Source: JBELHR01 sp042091275
Lineage (GTDB): Bacteria > Bacteroidota > Bacteroidia > Flavobacteriales > Flavobacteriaceae
Length of the DNA: 19,882 nt
NCBI GenBank assembly: GCA_042091275.1
Contig: JBELHR010000033.1
Coordinates: forward strand, 1 to 19,882
Direction of reading: 5' to 3'
Position numbers and translations under genes: made by a program. Of the stretch, positions 1 to 6,583 are shown piece by piece (position 1 is the first letter of the stretch; each line of letters starts with the position of its first letter). The notes under the pieces are model-generated. The model saw only the letters and a program-made list of their open reading frames with translations. It was not told the DNA's origin and searched no databases.

Positions 1-136
1 GGAATTCAAGAACATTATAGTTGAGGTTGTCGAATAAAACAGGCTCAATTTGCTCTGGTATTTGCACTTCCTCTTCTTTATCGGAACAAGAGAATACTAG
101 AAAGGCAATAAGGATAAGGGGTAGTATTTTTTTCAT
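1..136 (-). CDS. N-terminal part of a lipoprotein (cut by window edge)
   Basis: Only the first 45 codons lie in the window; the reading frame runs open off the left edge. The ATG at 136 starts MKKILPLILIAFLVFSC, a short positively charged N-region, a hydrophobic stretch and a lipobox (VFSC, Cys17), followed by an acidic linker (SDKEEEVQIPEQ). This is a typical Bacteroidota lipoprotein export signal, so the product is probably anchored in the inner or outer membrane facing the periplasm or surface. No domain can be recognised from the visible part. The start lies 46 bases after the stop of the upstream COG0523 GTPase gene, so it may belong to the same transcript. The signal peptide is seen; the function is unknown. 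Confidence 0.75.
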   Translation of the reverse strand, partial: MKKILPLILIAFLVFSCSDKEEEVQIPEQIEPVLFDNLNYNVLEF

Positions 137-182
137 TTTTTAGTTTAATTTGAGGGTTAAATATAGAATTTCTTTTTTGAGA

Positions 183-1100
183 CTAGAGAGGCTGATAGTC
201 TTCAAGGGTCTTCTCAATCAACCTATTCAATAGAGAGGGCTCACTCCCCAGTCCTACAGACAATAACTTGGTTCCCATGGGAGGGGTCCCGTTAAATGGC
301 CGAATTGTTATTGTGCCATCTGGGGTCCTTTCAAAATAGGTAAATCTTTCTTCCCCAGTAATTTTCACACATCCTTTGACTCGAAGTATGTCTTTTGGGA
401 AATTATTACACAGTGCCTTTATACTATCTCGATGAGGTAGATCGGGCAAATCGACAGAGCAAGAAGACCAGTGAGCTTTTGAATGATCTAATTTTTTTAT
501 TTCATTTTGCGACGGAGAGAGACTTGGAAGTCGATTGATATCTAGTTCTTTTAAATCGATAATCTCAGCACTTGGATTAATTCTTTGGATGTCTTTAATT
601 ACTTCATTGCGTCTTTGCTCAGAAATTTCCTTGAGGTGGGTCAGGAGAATTGAGGAGGAAAGCTGAATTTGATTGGCTTCAAGTTCGTTGTGCTCTCCTC
701 GTTTTTGCCAATTATTCGCATCGACAACAGATAATTGAATAGGAGGTAGGAACCTGTCCTCTAAGCCGGTTCCTAGAAACTCTGCCAGAGAGCAAGCATC
801 TGTAGTTCCATTCGCTTCGATTAAAGTTATCCCTTTTTCTCTATGAGGAATATTGTTTACAAATTCTCGAAGTACATGAATTCCAGAGCAACATATACAG
901 CTCCCCGTCAAAGCACGAATGGATTTTGTGCTCAGCTGCTCGGTGAATTGTTGGGTGTCTAGATTCGCATTTTCGTAGTCGTTCAACAAAATAAAAGGAC
1001 TCCAGCCGGCGGCGGAATAGGCATCGACAAGATGTTTTAATAAGGTCGTTTTTCCTGCGCCCAAAAAACCAACAATGGTGATGATAGCTTCTTTATTCAT
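183..1100 (-). CDS. Short COG0523 (CobW/P47K-type) GTPase, putative metallochaperone
   Basis: A 305-residue G3E-family P-loop GTPase. Walker A is GFLGAGKTT at residues 11-19, and the signature CxCC metal-binding motif is CICC at 68-71. The switch region reads NDYENANLD (40-48), and IEANGTTDA replaces the commoner ETSG motif. Family members couple GTP hydrolysis to delivery of Zn, Co, Ni or other metals to client enzymes. The C-terminal half is shorter and more divergent than the CobW C-terminal domain of the other COG0523 protein in this window (16176-14971). The start overlaps the end of the GNAT gene by 8 bases, so the two are translationally coupled in an operon read from 3135. Family assignment is firm; metal and client are unknown. 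Confidence 0.88.
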   Translation of the reverse strand: MNKEAIITIVGFLGAGKTTLLKHLVDAYSAAGWSPFILLNDYENANLDTQQFTEQLSTKSIRALTGSCICCSGIHVLREFVNNIPHREKGITLIEANGTTDACSLAEFLGTGLEDRFLPPIQLSVVDANNWQKRGEHNELEANQIQLSSSILLTHLKEISEQRRNEVIKDIQRINPSAEIIDLKELDINRLPSLSPSQNEIKKLDHSKAHWSSCSVDLPDLPHRDSIKALCNNFPKDILRVKGCVKITGEERFTYFERTPDGTITIRPFNGTPPMGTKLLSVGLGSEPSLLNRLIEKTLEDYQPL

Positions 1101-1656
1101 TCTTGTTTTCTTTCCACTCCTCTTTTAAGATACTGTAGTAAATCGAATCTCTTCTTCTATTATTTGTCATAAGGGTATGACTCCTCAGAATTCCTTCCTC
1201 TACCAAGCCGACTTTTTCCATTGATTTTCTCGCTGGAATATTTAAAACATCGGTCTTAAATTCGATTCTTAAAGTATTGGTTTGGGTAAATAAATATTCA
1301 AACAGCAGTTTTTTCACATGTTGGTTTAGACCGCTTCCTTGGTAGTCTTTGGAGATCCAAGTCCAGCCAATTTCCACTCTTTTATTTACTTCGGAAATAT
1401 TGCCAATTCTAGTTGTTCCGATAATATCGTTATTCTCCGTCGAGATCATCGTAAATGGTAAAGCTATGTTTTTTTCGAGATCCGAAACTGCTTTTTCAAT
1501 CCAGTTATGAAGGATGTTTTCATCCGATAAATCTGCAGTAAAATAATACCACATATTTCGATCTTTAGTCAAAGTTTTCATTTGCTCAAAATCGTTCAGC
1601 ATCATGGGCCTTAGAAGAACTTTATCCGAGCGGAGGGTCTTGTGAAAATCTAACAT
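1093..1656 (-). CDS. GNAT acetyltransferase, RimJ/RimL-like
   Basis: A 187-residue GNAT-fold N-acetyltransferase of the RimJ/RimL/YdaF type, which transfers acetyl from acetyl-CoA to protein N-termini or small amines. The N-terminus has the usual LRSDKVLLRPM strand. The acetyl-CoA loop is seen around residues 105-118 (YQGSGLNQHVKKLL, a variant of the R/Q-x-x-G-x-G/A pyrophosphate loop). The C-terminal ARKSMEKVGLVEEGILR segment is characteristic of this branch. It lies 17 bases after the DoxX-like gene and overlaps the COG0523 GTPase gene by 8 bases, so it is mid-operon. The substrate cannot be read from the sequence. Confidence 0.88.
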   Translation of the reverse strand: MLDFHKTLRSDKVLLRPMMLNDFEQMKTLTKDRNMWYYFTADLSDENILHNWIEKAVSDLEKNIALPFTMISTENNDIIGTTRIGNISEVNKRVEIGWTWISKDYQGSGLNQHVKKLLFEYLFTQTNTLRIEFKTDVLNIPARKSMEKVGLVEEGILRSHTLMTNNRRRDSIYYSILKEEWKENKNE

Positions 1657-1673
1657 TGGGTAATTTTAATAAC

Positions 1674-2033
1674 TCAATTTTCATACTTTTTGTAAATCCA
1701 CCAACCGGTATATATCATTAAGAATTGGGCCACCAATCTCCCTGTAGCAATTGTTTTGCTGCCTATGAATGGTTCTTCTCTGAGTAAATCCCAAACGTGA
1801 ATAGGTAGAAAAATGACCATTAAAACCATAAAACCGAGTCCGCCGTATTTGCGATACTTGGGAACTAATAGTGCAATACCGACTCCCAATTCAGCCACTG
1901 TAGAGAACAAGTGGGCTATAAACTCTGGAATAAAACTAGGAATTAGCGGGGCATACATCTCTGGAGATGCAACGTGACCAGCAGCTCCTAAAAGCATGAT
2001 TATGGCGAAAATTACCGGTATGATTTTTTTCAT
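1674..2033 (-). CDS. DoxX-like family membrane protein
   Basis: A 119-residue protein with four predicted membrane helices (about 4-23, 37-57, 64-83 and 97-114). Length, helix spacing and the pattern of Pro and His residues around LIPSFIPEFIAHLF, the glutamate in the second helix (TVAELGVGIALL) and LVPKYRKYGGLGFMVLMVIFLPIHVW match the DoxX/DoxX-like family of small inner-membrane proteins. The molecular role of the family is poorly defined; some members are linked to thiol or oxidative-stress complexes. The gene follows the DUF1254 lipoprotein gene by 34 bases and precedes the GNAT gene by 17, consistent with one transcript. Confidence 0.82.
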   Translation of the reverse strand: MKKIIPVIFAIIMLLGAAGHVASPEMYAPLIPSFIPEFIAHLFSTVAELGVGIALLVPKYRKYGGLGFMVLMVIFLPIHVWDLLREEPFIGSKTIATGRLVAQFLMIYTGWWIYKKYEN

Positions 2034-2067
2034 GTTGATTGGAGTTAAGAGGAGGTGTGGATTTTTT

Positions 2068-3135
2068 TTAATCTAAAGACTTTAATTCGGGTACTTTCCA
2101 GCTACCGTTAAAGTATGCTTCTTCAGGTTGGTACATACGCAGGATAAAGTTCCATCCTTCAAAAACATCTAGGTAATTCTCGGACATTTTATCTCCACCA
2201 AATTGGATAATATATTCACCGTTTTTATTTTTCTTAGCGAAGGAACTATTTACATTATAGCGCTCCCCATTTACAAATCCATCTTTATCATATACGGTGA
2301 TCGACCAAAATGCGGCGACAGGGACATCCTTTAGAATCAGGGTTGCTGGATTTGAGTTTTTAGGTTGAAAATTAGGATAGACCGCTTGTTTCGGTGTCAT
2401 CCCTCCCCACCCAGTTGCGACACCTGCGTTATGACCTTCTAGAGTGACTTCTCCTTTTTTGCCAAACATCATACTCGAGGTGATATTCTTTTCCTCCACG
2501 ATACGTTGGTACTTTTTTCGCATCTCCAGGACTTTTTCTCTGTCCCAGTTATTCGTTACTACATAAGACCCTCTGTCTTTTTGGCTCAATTGAATCTTGT
2601 CCTGCAAAGCGGATACTATGGCAAGATCTTTTGGATCGGTCATGTTTACTTGTGTTCGAATGACCACCATAACATATCTAGACCCCGTTTTGTCTTGAGT
2701 TATAGTATAGGTTCCTGGGCTATCTATTGCCATGGGGTTGTAATGCTCTTCGGTAATAAACCATGCAGTTTGATAACGACCATTGGTTTCTGGCATTGTG
2801 AGTATGGCTTCTTGATTTAGATCCAAAATAGCAACGGAATATTGGGTGTCAAAATTTATGCGAACCACTGTTCGGTCTTTAGGGTCGGCTGCTTTTTTGT
2901 TGTGCATAAAAACACCCATACCGTCCGTTTTAGTTACTGCGGCGATATCTTTTATATATTTTTTGAAAATAAATTGCGATTCAGCTAAGCCGTAGTTTTC
3001 ATCGGTTAGGACCGTTATTTGTTCGGATACTTTTGCCTTGTTCTCCTCTGCATTAGCTTTATTAGTTTTATCGCTTTTACAGGAAATTGTAGTGCCTAAA
3101 ATAGTTATAAAGGCAATGAAATATATTCTTTTCAT
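2068..3135 (-). CDS. DUF1254/DUF1214 domain lipoprotein
   Basis: A 355-residue exported lipoprotein. The ATG at 3135 starts MKRIYFIAFITILGTTISC, with lipobox TISC and Cys19 as the likely lipidated residue, then a Lys/Glu/Asn-rich linker. The body resembles the DUF1254 plus DUF1214 pair. DUF1254 covers about residues 70-170 (strands ending in MPETNGRYQTAW and the YTITQDKTGSRYVMV region). DUF1214 covers about 240-345 (GGMTPKQAVYP, FWSITVYDKDGF, W-x-FILRMYQPEEAYFNGSW). These domains form a beta-sandwich protein of unknown biochemical role. It is the first gene of the likely operon 3135 to 183. I found no clear TAnnTTTG promoter upstream; the preceding 311 bases are non-coding. Confidence 0.85.
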   Translation of the reverse strand: MKRIYFIAFITILGTTISCKSDKTNKANAEENKAKVSEQITVLTDENYGLAESQFIFKKYIKDIAAVTKTDGMGVFMHNKKAADPKDRTVVRINFDTQYSVAILDLNQEAILTMPETNGRYQTAWFITEEHYNPMAIDSPGTYTITQDKTGSRYVMVVIRTQVNMTDPKDLAIVSALQDKIQLSQKDRGSYVVTNNWDREKVLEMRKKYQRIVEEKNITSSMMFGKKGEVTLEGHNAGVATGWGGMTPKQAVYPNFQPKNSNPATLILKDVPVAAFWSITVYDKDGFVNGERYNVNSSFAKKNKNGEYIIQFGGDKMSENYLDVFEGWNFILRMYQPEEAYFNGSWKVPELKSLD

Positions 3136-3446
3136 AGAATAGAGTTTTATATTTTATTCTTATTGACAAAAAACGCTTATTACGCTCTCCAATTAATAGA
3201 GTCCTTGTTGAGAGAAATCTGCTTCTGTAGGACTTGAGGATGAATATACAAAAAAGTTCTCTCCTTCATATTCCTGTGGGTTTGAACCACTCAAAAGAGT
3301 AAATTTTTTTCCTTGACATCAAAGTCAAAATCTTTTATTCAAGTCAATTAGACTTAATTATCCTAAGATAGGCAACCGATAGTCAATTTTATTGATGCTC
3401 AAAGGATAATTGAGAGAATTATTAATCAGGGGAAGGTGAAATTAAA
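3136..3446. other. Intergenic gap with weak coding-like remnant and small inverted repeats
   Basis: These 311 bases separate the oxygenase gene from the DUF1254 lipoprotein gene and hold no complete gene. On the minus strand, 3318 to 3193 is open for 41 codons without a good start and ends in TAA; its composition looks more protein-like than the flanks (for example SGSNPQEYEGENFF). Upstream of it another frame reads KDFDFDVKEK and meets it at a run of seven A residues, so it could be the tail of a decayed gene with a frameshift, but chance is quite possible. Two short inverted repeats are visible: TTGAC/GTCAA at 3313-3328 and AAGTC/GACTT at 3341-3355. Neither is followed by a T-tract that would make a convincing terminator. 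Confidence 0.3.
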
Positions 3447-4406
3447 TTACATATGGATATCGAGAATTTTTAAGGACTCTTTATTCAATCTGGATTTGGT
3501 GGATTCCTTTATCTGAAATCTTTGGTGTTGCTGAGGGGTGTGGGCTCTATTGACGAAATAACTCTGAACTATTGTTCTATCCTCACCGGACTTATTTCTA
3601 CTTCCTCCGTGCCAAACATGAGAGTTGACAAACAGTACATCTCCTGCTTTGGCCTCGAGTAGAATTTGATCTGGGTGATCCGCTTTGAGATTAGGCATCT
3701 CCTCATAAGGCATTTTACCTGAGGTTTGTGTTCCAGGAAGTATCCTAGTGGCACCGTTTTGTGCAGTCATGTCGTCCAACAACCACAGGGCATTACATGC
3801 ATAGAATTTTTCACCACTAACAGCCCAAGGATAGTCTACGTGCATATCTTGATTCTCTTTGGCTCCTTTTGGAGATCGGAGGTTTAAAGAAGAGAGTTTA
3901 AAGTCGTCACCAATAGTGTGTTTTACTAAGGATAATACTTCTTCGTTTTGATACAATACATCGAATATTTCCCCTTTGTTCACTAGATCACAAACTCTTA
4001 TGTCCGTAGGGATGTCCAATTGTTCTACAATACAAACTAACATTTGTCGCAACTCTCGCTCGATGGAAGATGTATGCTTGTAGTCCATAGGAACTCTTGT
4101 GTATAATGAAATACCTTGACGAACTTGAGGAATTAATTTTATAACTAGCCCTAGCGAAATTTTGAGGAAGAGGAATAGCCCATCGAAGCACTTCAAACGA
4201 AAACGACTTTTCTTCTCAATTAGTTTCTCCCGCAGTTCGGAATACCCGTGTTCTCCAACTCTTACTCCTTCGCGGTCTTTAATTCGTTCTACTTCTTGCT
4301 TTAAATCAGCAATGTATTGCGGTGTCAAAACACCTTTTAAAATAACATAGCCATCTCGATCGAGGGATTCAAACTTTGAGTCACATAATACAGGTGATAC
4401 TTGCAT
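3447..4406 (-). CDS. Phytanoyl-CoA dioxygenase (PhyH)-like Fe(II)/2-oxoglutarate oxygenase
   Basis: A 319-residue double-stranded beta-helix oxygenase. The iron-binding facial triad is visible as HVD (His189, Asp191) and the distal His266 in HVWHGG; Arg277 in GEDRTIV is placed to bind 2-oxoglutarate. The N-terminus LDRDGYVILKGVL is the standard PhyH opening. Members hydroxylate small molecules or lipids, with 2-oxoglutarate and oxygen consumed. I chose ATG at 4406 because the conserved domain starts directly after it; the frame stays open upstream to a TTG at 4454 (16 extra residues of no family resemblance). It stands apart from both neighbouring operons and has a 16-base palindrome at 4593-4608 upstream. 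The substrate is unknown. Confidence 0.85.
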   Translation of the reverse strand: MQVSPVLCDSKFESLDRDGYVILKGVLTPQYIADLKQEVERIKDREGVRVGEHGYSELREKLIEKKSRFRLKCFDGLFLFLKISLGLVIKLIPQVRQGISLYTRVPMDYKHTSSIERELRQMLVCIVEQLDIPTDIRVCDLVNKGEIFDVLYQNEEVLSLVKHTIGDDFKLSSLNLRSPKGAKENQDMHVDYPWAVSGEKFYACNALWLLDDMTAQNGATRILPGTQTSGKMPYEEMPNLKADHPDQILLEAKAGDVLFVNSHVWHGGSRNKSGEDRTIVQSYFVNRAHTPQQHQRFQIKESTKSRLNKESLKILDIHM

Positions 4407-4592
4407 ATTGCAGTCGTTAAAGATTTGGACAAACCGAGCTGCTTTTTGAGTCAAACGAGTTTAGATCTGTTTCATTTTGTAAATGCCCCGTTTTGCACCT
4501 ATTTCACAGCATTTTTATCTATCAAACGAAAATAATTAATTGCCTTCAAAATTTTAAACTTAACAGAAATATTTAACCTAAAATTCACTTCG

Positions 4593-4608
4593 TTTTTATG
4601 CATAAAAA
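4593..4608. repeat. 16-base perfect palindrome upstream of the oxygenase gene
   Basis: TTTTTATGCATAAAAA is a perfect inverted repeat centred between 4600 and 4601. It lies between the stop of the XRE-2TM gene and the start of the oxygenase gene, both on the minus strand. It could be an operator for a dimeric regulator acting on the oxygenase gene, but AT-rich DNA yields such palindromes by chance fairly often. Confidence 0.3.
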
Positions 4609-4665
4609 TTGAATAATTTCGCAATTCTGTCGGTCTAGGTGACTGGGTATATCAATTGATAAAGA

Positions 4666-5130
4666 TTAGTTCTTCTTAAATTTTTTTGCAATCATTTTCT
4701 TTTTCCATTCTTCTCCAAAGAAATCAAAATTACTGAAGGAATATATTCCAAGGAAAATAGTCCAGGTAACAACCATATAGCCAAACAAGTACCAACCATC
4801 CGAATCGGAGTCATTAATAGCAATGAAAAAGAATACAAGGAGGTTTACAAAAGCGAGTACTAGAAGCTTATAGAAGTTTTTTAATTTTTGGATATAAATT
4901 TCTTCTTTTCTGATTTGCTCTAATTCTTCTTCTTTGTCGGAATCTTTAATATTAGTTTCGAAGACTGCCGCTAATGATTTTATAGATTCTAACCCTGCAT
5001 TTTCCCCATTTTCAATTCTTTGAATAGTTCTTATACTTAAACCACTCATTTCTGCCAATTGCTCTTGAGACCAATGCCGATCCAATCTCATCTTTTTTAA
5101 GTCTCTTAAGTTTTTCGTTTCTGAATTCAT
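4666..5130 (-). CDS. XRE-family helix-turn-helix regulator with C-terminal 2TM domain
   Basis: A 154-residue protein. Residues 9-60 form a Cro/CI-type HTH (WSQEQLAEMSGLSIRTIQRIENG at 20-42), predicted to bind DNA. A charged helix (63-87) leads to a 2TM domain, a Bacteroidota membrane module. Helices are at about 88-106 and 114-132, with the characteristic LKNFY lead-in and the terminal EEWKKKMIAKKF. The protein is therefore probably a membrane-tethered transcription regulator, able to sense something at the inner membrane. It is transcribed in the same direction as the upstream seven-gene operon but has its own promoter (5153-5160) and four 11-base repeats at 5195-5232 resembling a Pho box. 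Whether it controls the neighbouring operons is inference only. Confidence 0.88.
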   Translation of the reverse strand: MNSETKNLRDLKKMRLDRHWSQEQLAEMSGLSIRTIQRIENGENAGLESIKSLAAVFETNIKDSDKEEELEQIRKEEIYIQKLKNFYKLLVLAFVNLLVFFFIAINDSDSDGWYLFGYMVVTWTIFLGIYSFSNFDFFGEEWKKKMIAKKFKKN

Positions 5131-5152
5131 TTTTTAGATTTTAAGTTTTGTG

Positions 5153-5160
5153 CAAACCTA
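5153..5160 (-). promoter_or_regulatory. Bacteroidota -7 promoter box of the XRE-2TM gene
   Basis: On the minus strand the sequence is TAGGTTTG, an exact match to the TAnnTTTG -7 element of the Bacteroidota primary sigma factor. The ATG at 5130 lies 22 bases downstream, giving a leader of about 15 bases. A TTTG is found further upstream (5186-5189), but the spacing of 25 bases is slightly longer than the usual -33 distance, which fits a promoter needing an activator. Confidence 0.55.
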
Positions 5161-5194
5161 AATATTAGCTTTCCTTATTTATGCGCAAAGGCAG

Positions 5195-5232
5195 GACAGG
5201 GATACGACAAAGATAAGACAGTAATCTGACAG
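5195..5232 (-). promoter_or_regulatory. Four 11-base-spaced CTGTC repeats, Pho-box-like operator
   Basis: On the plus strand GACAG/GACAA/GACAG/GACAG begin at 5195, 5206, 5217 and 5228, exactly 11 bases apart. Read on the minus strand this is CTGTC-N6-CTGTC-N6-TTGTC-N6-CTGTC, ending about 34 bases upstream of the -7 box. The PhoB box known from Proteobacteria consists of 11-base direct repeats with core CTGTCA and an AT-rich spacer, and PhoB activates from just upstream of the -10 region in this orientation. The repeat geometry is directly seen; binding by a PhoB-type response regulator is inference. Confidence 0.5.
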
Positions 5233-5252
5233 CTTGTAAAAGGCTATTTATC

Positions 5253-5630
5253 CTAATCTTCCATAATACCGGCCCAGGCATTGTGAGATTCACCGAGAGT
5301 AACATTTATTTTCCCCGTGAAGATCTCTTTGGACGAGTTTTTGATTTCTTTTTGAATATACGAAGCAACGTGTTCCGTAGTTGTGAGCTGTTTATCAAAT
5401 TGAGGAAGTTCATCTAGGTTTTGATAATTTAAGGCACTTAAGACCTCTTTTGTGATTCGGTGGGCCTCACCGATATCAATAACAACTTTATATTCATTGA
5501 GCTCTTTACTGATAAAACTAACATCCACAGTGTAGGTTGCGCCGTGCATGTTTTGTGCAGGTCCAAAATAGGGCTTAGGTAATGAATGCGCAATCATGAT
5601 ACTCTCTCTGATTTTGACAAAATATTTCAT
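5253..5630 (-). CDS. PTPS/QueD-like (T-fold) enzyme with altered active site
   Basis: A 125-residue member of the 6-pyruvoyl-tetrahydropterin synthase / 6-carboxytetrahydropterin synthase family, which acts on 7,8-dihydroneopterin triphosphate. It aligns along its full length with E. coli QueD. However, only two of three zinc histidines remain (His15, His29), the third being Ala31 in HGATY. The catalytic Cys is Ala25 (FGPAQNMHG), and the Asp-His pair is Asn68-Tyr69 (LNYQNLDE). The pterin-anchoring Glu114 (GESHNAWAG) and the TTTEHVA motif (83-89) are kept. I therefore do not call it QueD; it is a divergent subfamily probably acting on a pterin or similar heterocycle. It is the last gene of the seven-gene operon, 2 bases after the dehydrogenase gene. 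Confidence 0.82.
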   Translation of the reverse strand: MKYFVKIRESIMIAHSLPKPYFGPAQNMHGATYTVDVSFISKELNEYKVVIDIGEAHRITKEVLSALNYQNLDELPQFDKQLTTTEHVASYIQKEIKNSSKEIFTGKINVTLGESHNAWAGIMED

Positions 5631-5632
5631 AG

Positions 5633-6583
5633 TTAATAATGTATAAGATTTAAGATTTCATCGGTGTGATTTGTTGTCCTGAGATGATCGAAAAATTCAG
5701 GGCTTTTTTCTATTGATACGATGTTGGAAATGAGTTTGTCGTATGTGTTTTGGTGATTTAAAAGTATTCCAATAGCTCTTGATTTTCTCGTTTTAAAGTT
5801 TTCACTTTTTCTTTTGTGAAAAGGGATATTAGATACTTGAACTGCTTTTATTTGAAGTCTATTGGTGTGAAAAACCCCTCCCAAATCTAGTATGGCTTTT
5901 TTGTTACCATACCAGCTAAGTTCAAAGATTTTTCCCTCCTCTTGGCTTCGGTCAATACAGTATTGCATGGCTTCATTGTTGGCAGTAGTATTGAAGCAAA
6001 TAGAGAAATTATCGGGGTGATTGGAGGTTTGAAATCCCAAGCTTTCTGCTATTTTTATTTTACTGGAGTTTACTTCTTTTATATAGACCTTCAAATTATA
6101 CTCTTTCCAAAGAGTGATGGCCAATAAACTCCCAATACTACCAAATCCGCAAATAAGAATAGTATCACTGGGTTGAGGATTACTCTCCCAAATGGCATTA
6201 ATTACGGTTTCCATATTAGATATCTGCGTTGCTGTTTTGGGGTCGAGATCCTCAGGAATTAGAGTGAGGTTATTTTTATTAATTAGACACGAGGAGTGAT
6301 GCGGATGCATAAGGTGATATATTTGCTTCTCCAATTCAACCACAAGAGAATAACCATAGGATATAGGTAGCTCGAACCCCCCGAGTTGATAGGGTACTTT
6401 CATAGTATCCCACAAGCTTTCCGGAATATCTCCACTTGCAACCATTTTCTCCGTTCCTAGGCTAATATTAGAATATAAAGACCTAGCTAAGCCTAAATTT
6501 TTAGTATTTGGATTCTCTAGGGAAACCTTTCTTAGGGTGCTTTTTGATTTTGAGATATGCCAAAGTTGTTCTGCCTCTCTCAT
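5633..6583 (-). CDS. MDR-superfamily (BchC-like) dehydrogenase without classical zinc ligands
   Basis: A 316-residue medium-chain dehydrogenase/reductase. The N-terminal GroES-like domain includes NISLGTEKMVASGDIP (39-54), resembling the SGISxGTE signature of BchC-type dehydrogenases. The Rossmann fold begins at TILICGFGSIG (141-151), with GxGxxG for NAD(P). The usual catalytic zinc Cys is Ser41, and the GHE motif is GYS (77-79); a distinctive HPHH (93-96) occurs where related proteins have HPHQ. It probably oxidises an alcohol or reduces a carbonyl on a side chain. The start overlaps the RibD-like gene by 4 bases (ATGA), and its end is 2 bases from the PTPS-like gene, suggesting joint action on one intermediate. 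Confidence 0.82.
   Translation of the reverse strand: MREAEQLWHISKSKSTLRKVSLENPNTKNLGLARSLYSNISLGTEKMVASGDIPESLWDTMKVPYQLGGFELPISYGYSLVVELEKQIYHLMHPHHSSCLINKNNLTLIPEDLDPKTATQISNMETVINAIWESNPQPSDTILICGFGSIGSLLAITLWKEYNLKVYIKEVNSSKIKIAESLGFQTSNHPDNFSICFNTTANNEAMQYCIDRSQEEGKIFELSWYGNKKAILDLGGVFHTNRLQIKAVQVSNIPFHKRKSENFKTRKSRAIGILLNHQNTYDKLISNIVSIEKSPEFFDHLRTTNHTDEILNLIHY

Noticed and set aside
2506..2820. 104-residue plus-strand frame
   Set aside because: It lies wholly inside the well-supported DUF1254 lipoprotein gene on the other strand and has no recognisable protein features.
3276..3290. GTGGGTTTGAACCAC resembling a tRNA T-arm
   Set aside because: No matching acceptor stem, D-arm or anticodon arm can be formed around it on either strand; it is an isolated imperfect palindrome.
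3240..3302. 20-codon plus-strand ORF in the 311-base gap
   Set aside because: Too short, no promoter, no signal and no operon context.
3313..3355. Two short inverted repeats as transcription terminators
   Set aside because: Stems of only 5 bases and no T-tract following on the minus strand.
4407..4454. Upstream TTG extension of the oxygenase gene
   Set aside because: The added 16 residues show no family similarity and an ATG directly precedes the conserved domain; not excluded, only less likely.
5253..5630. Calling this gene queD (7-deazaguanine/queuosine pathway)
   Set aside because: Catalytic Cys, Asp-His pair and one zinc His are missing, and no QueC, QueE or QueF is nearby; the genomic context is lipid/glycan-related.
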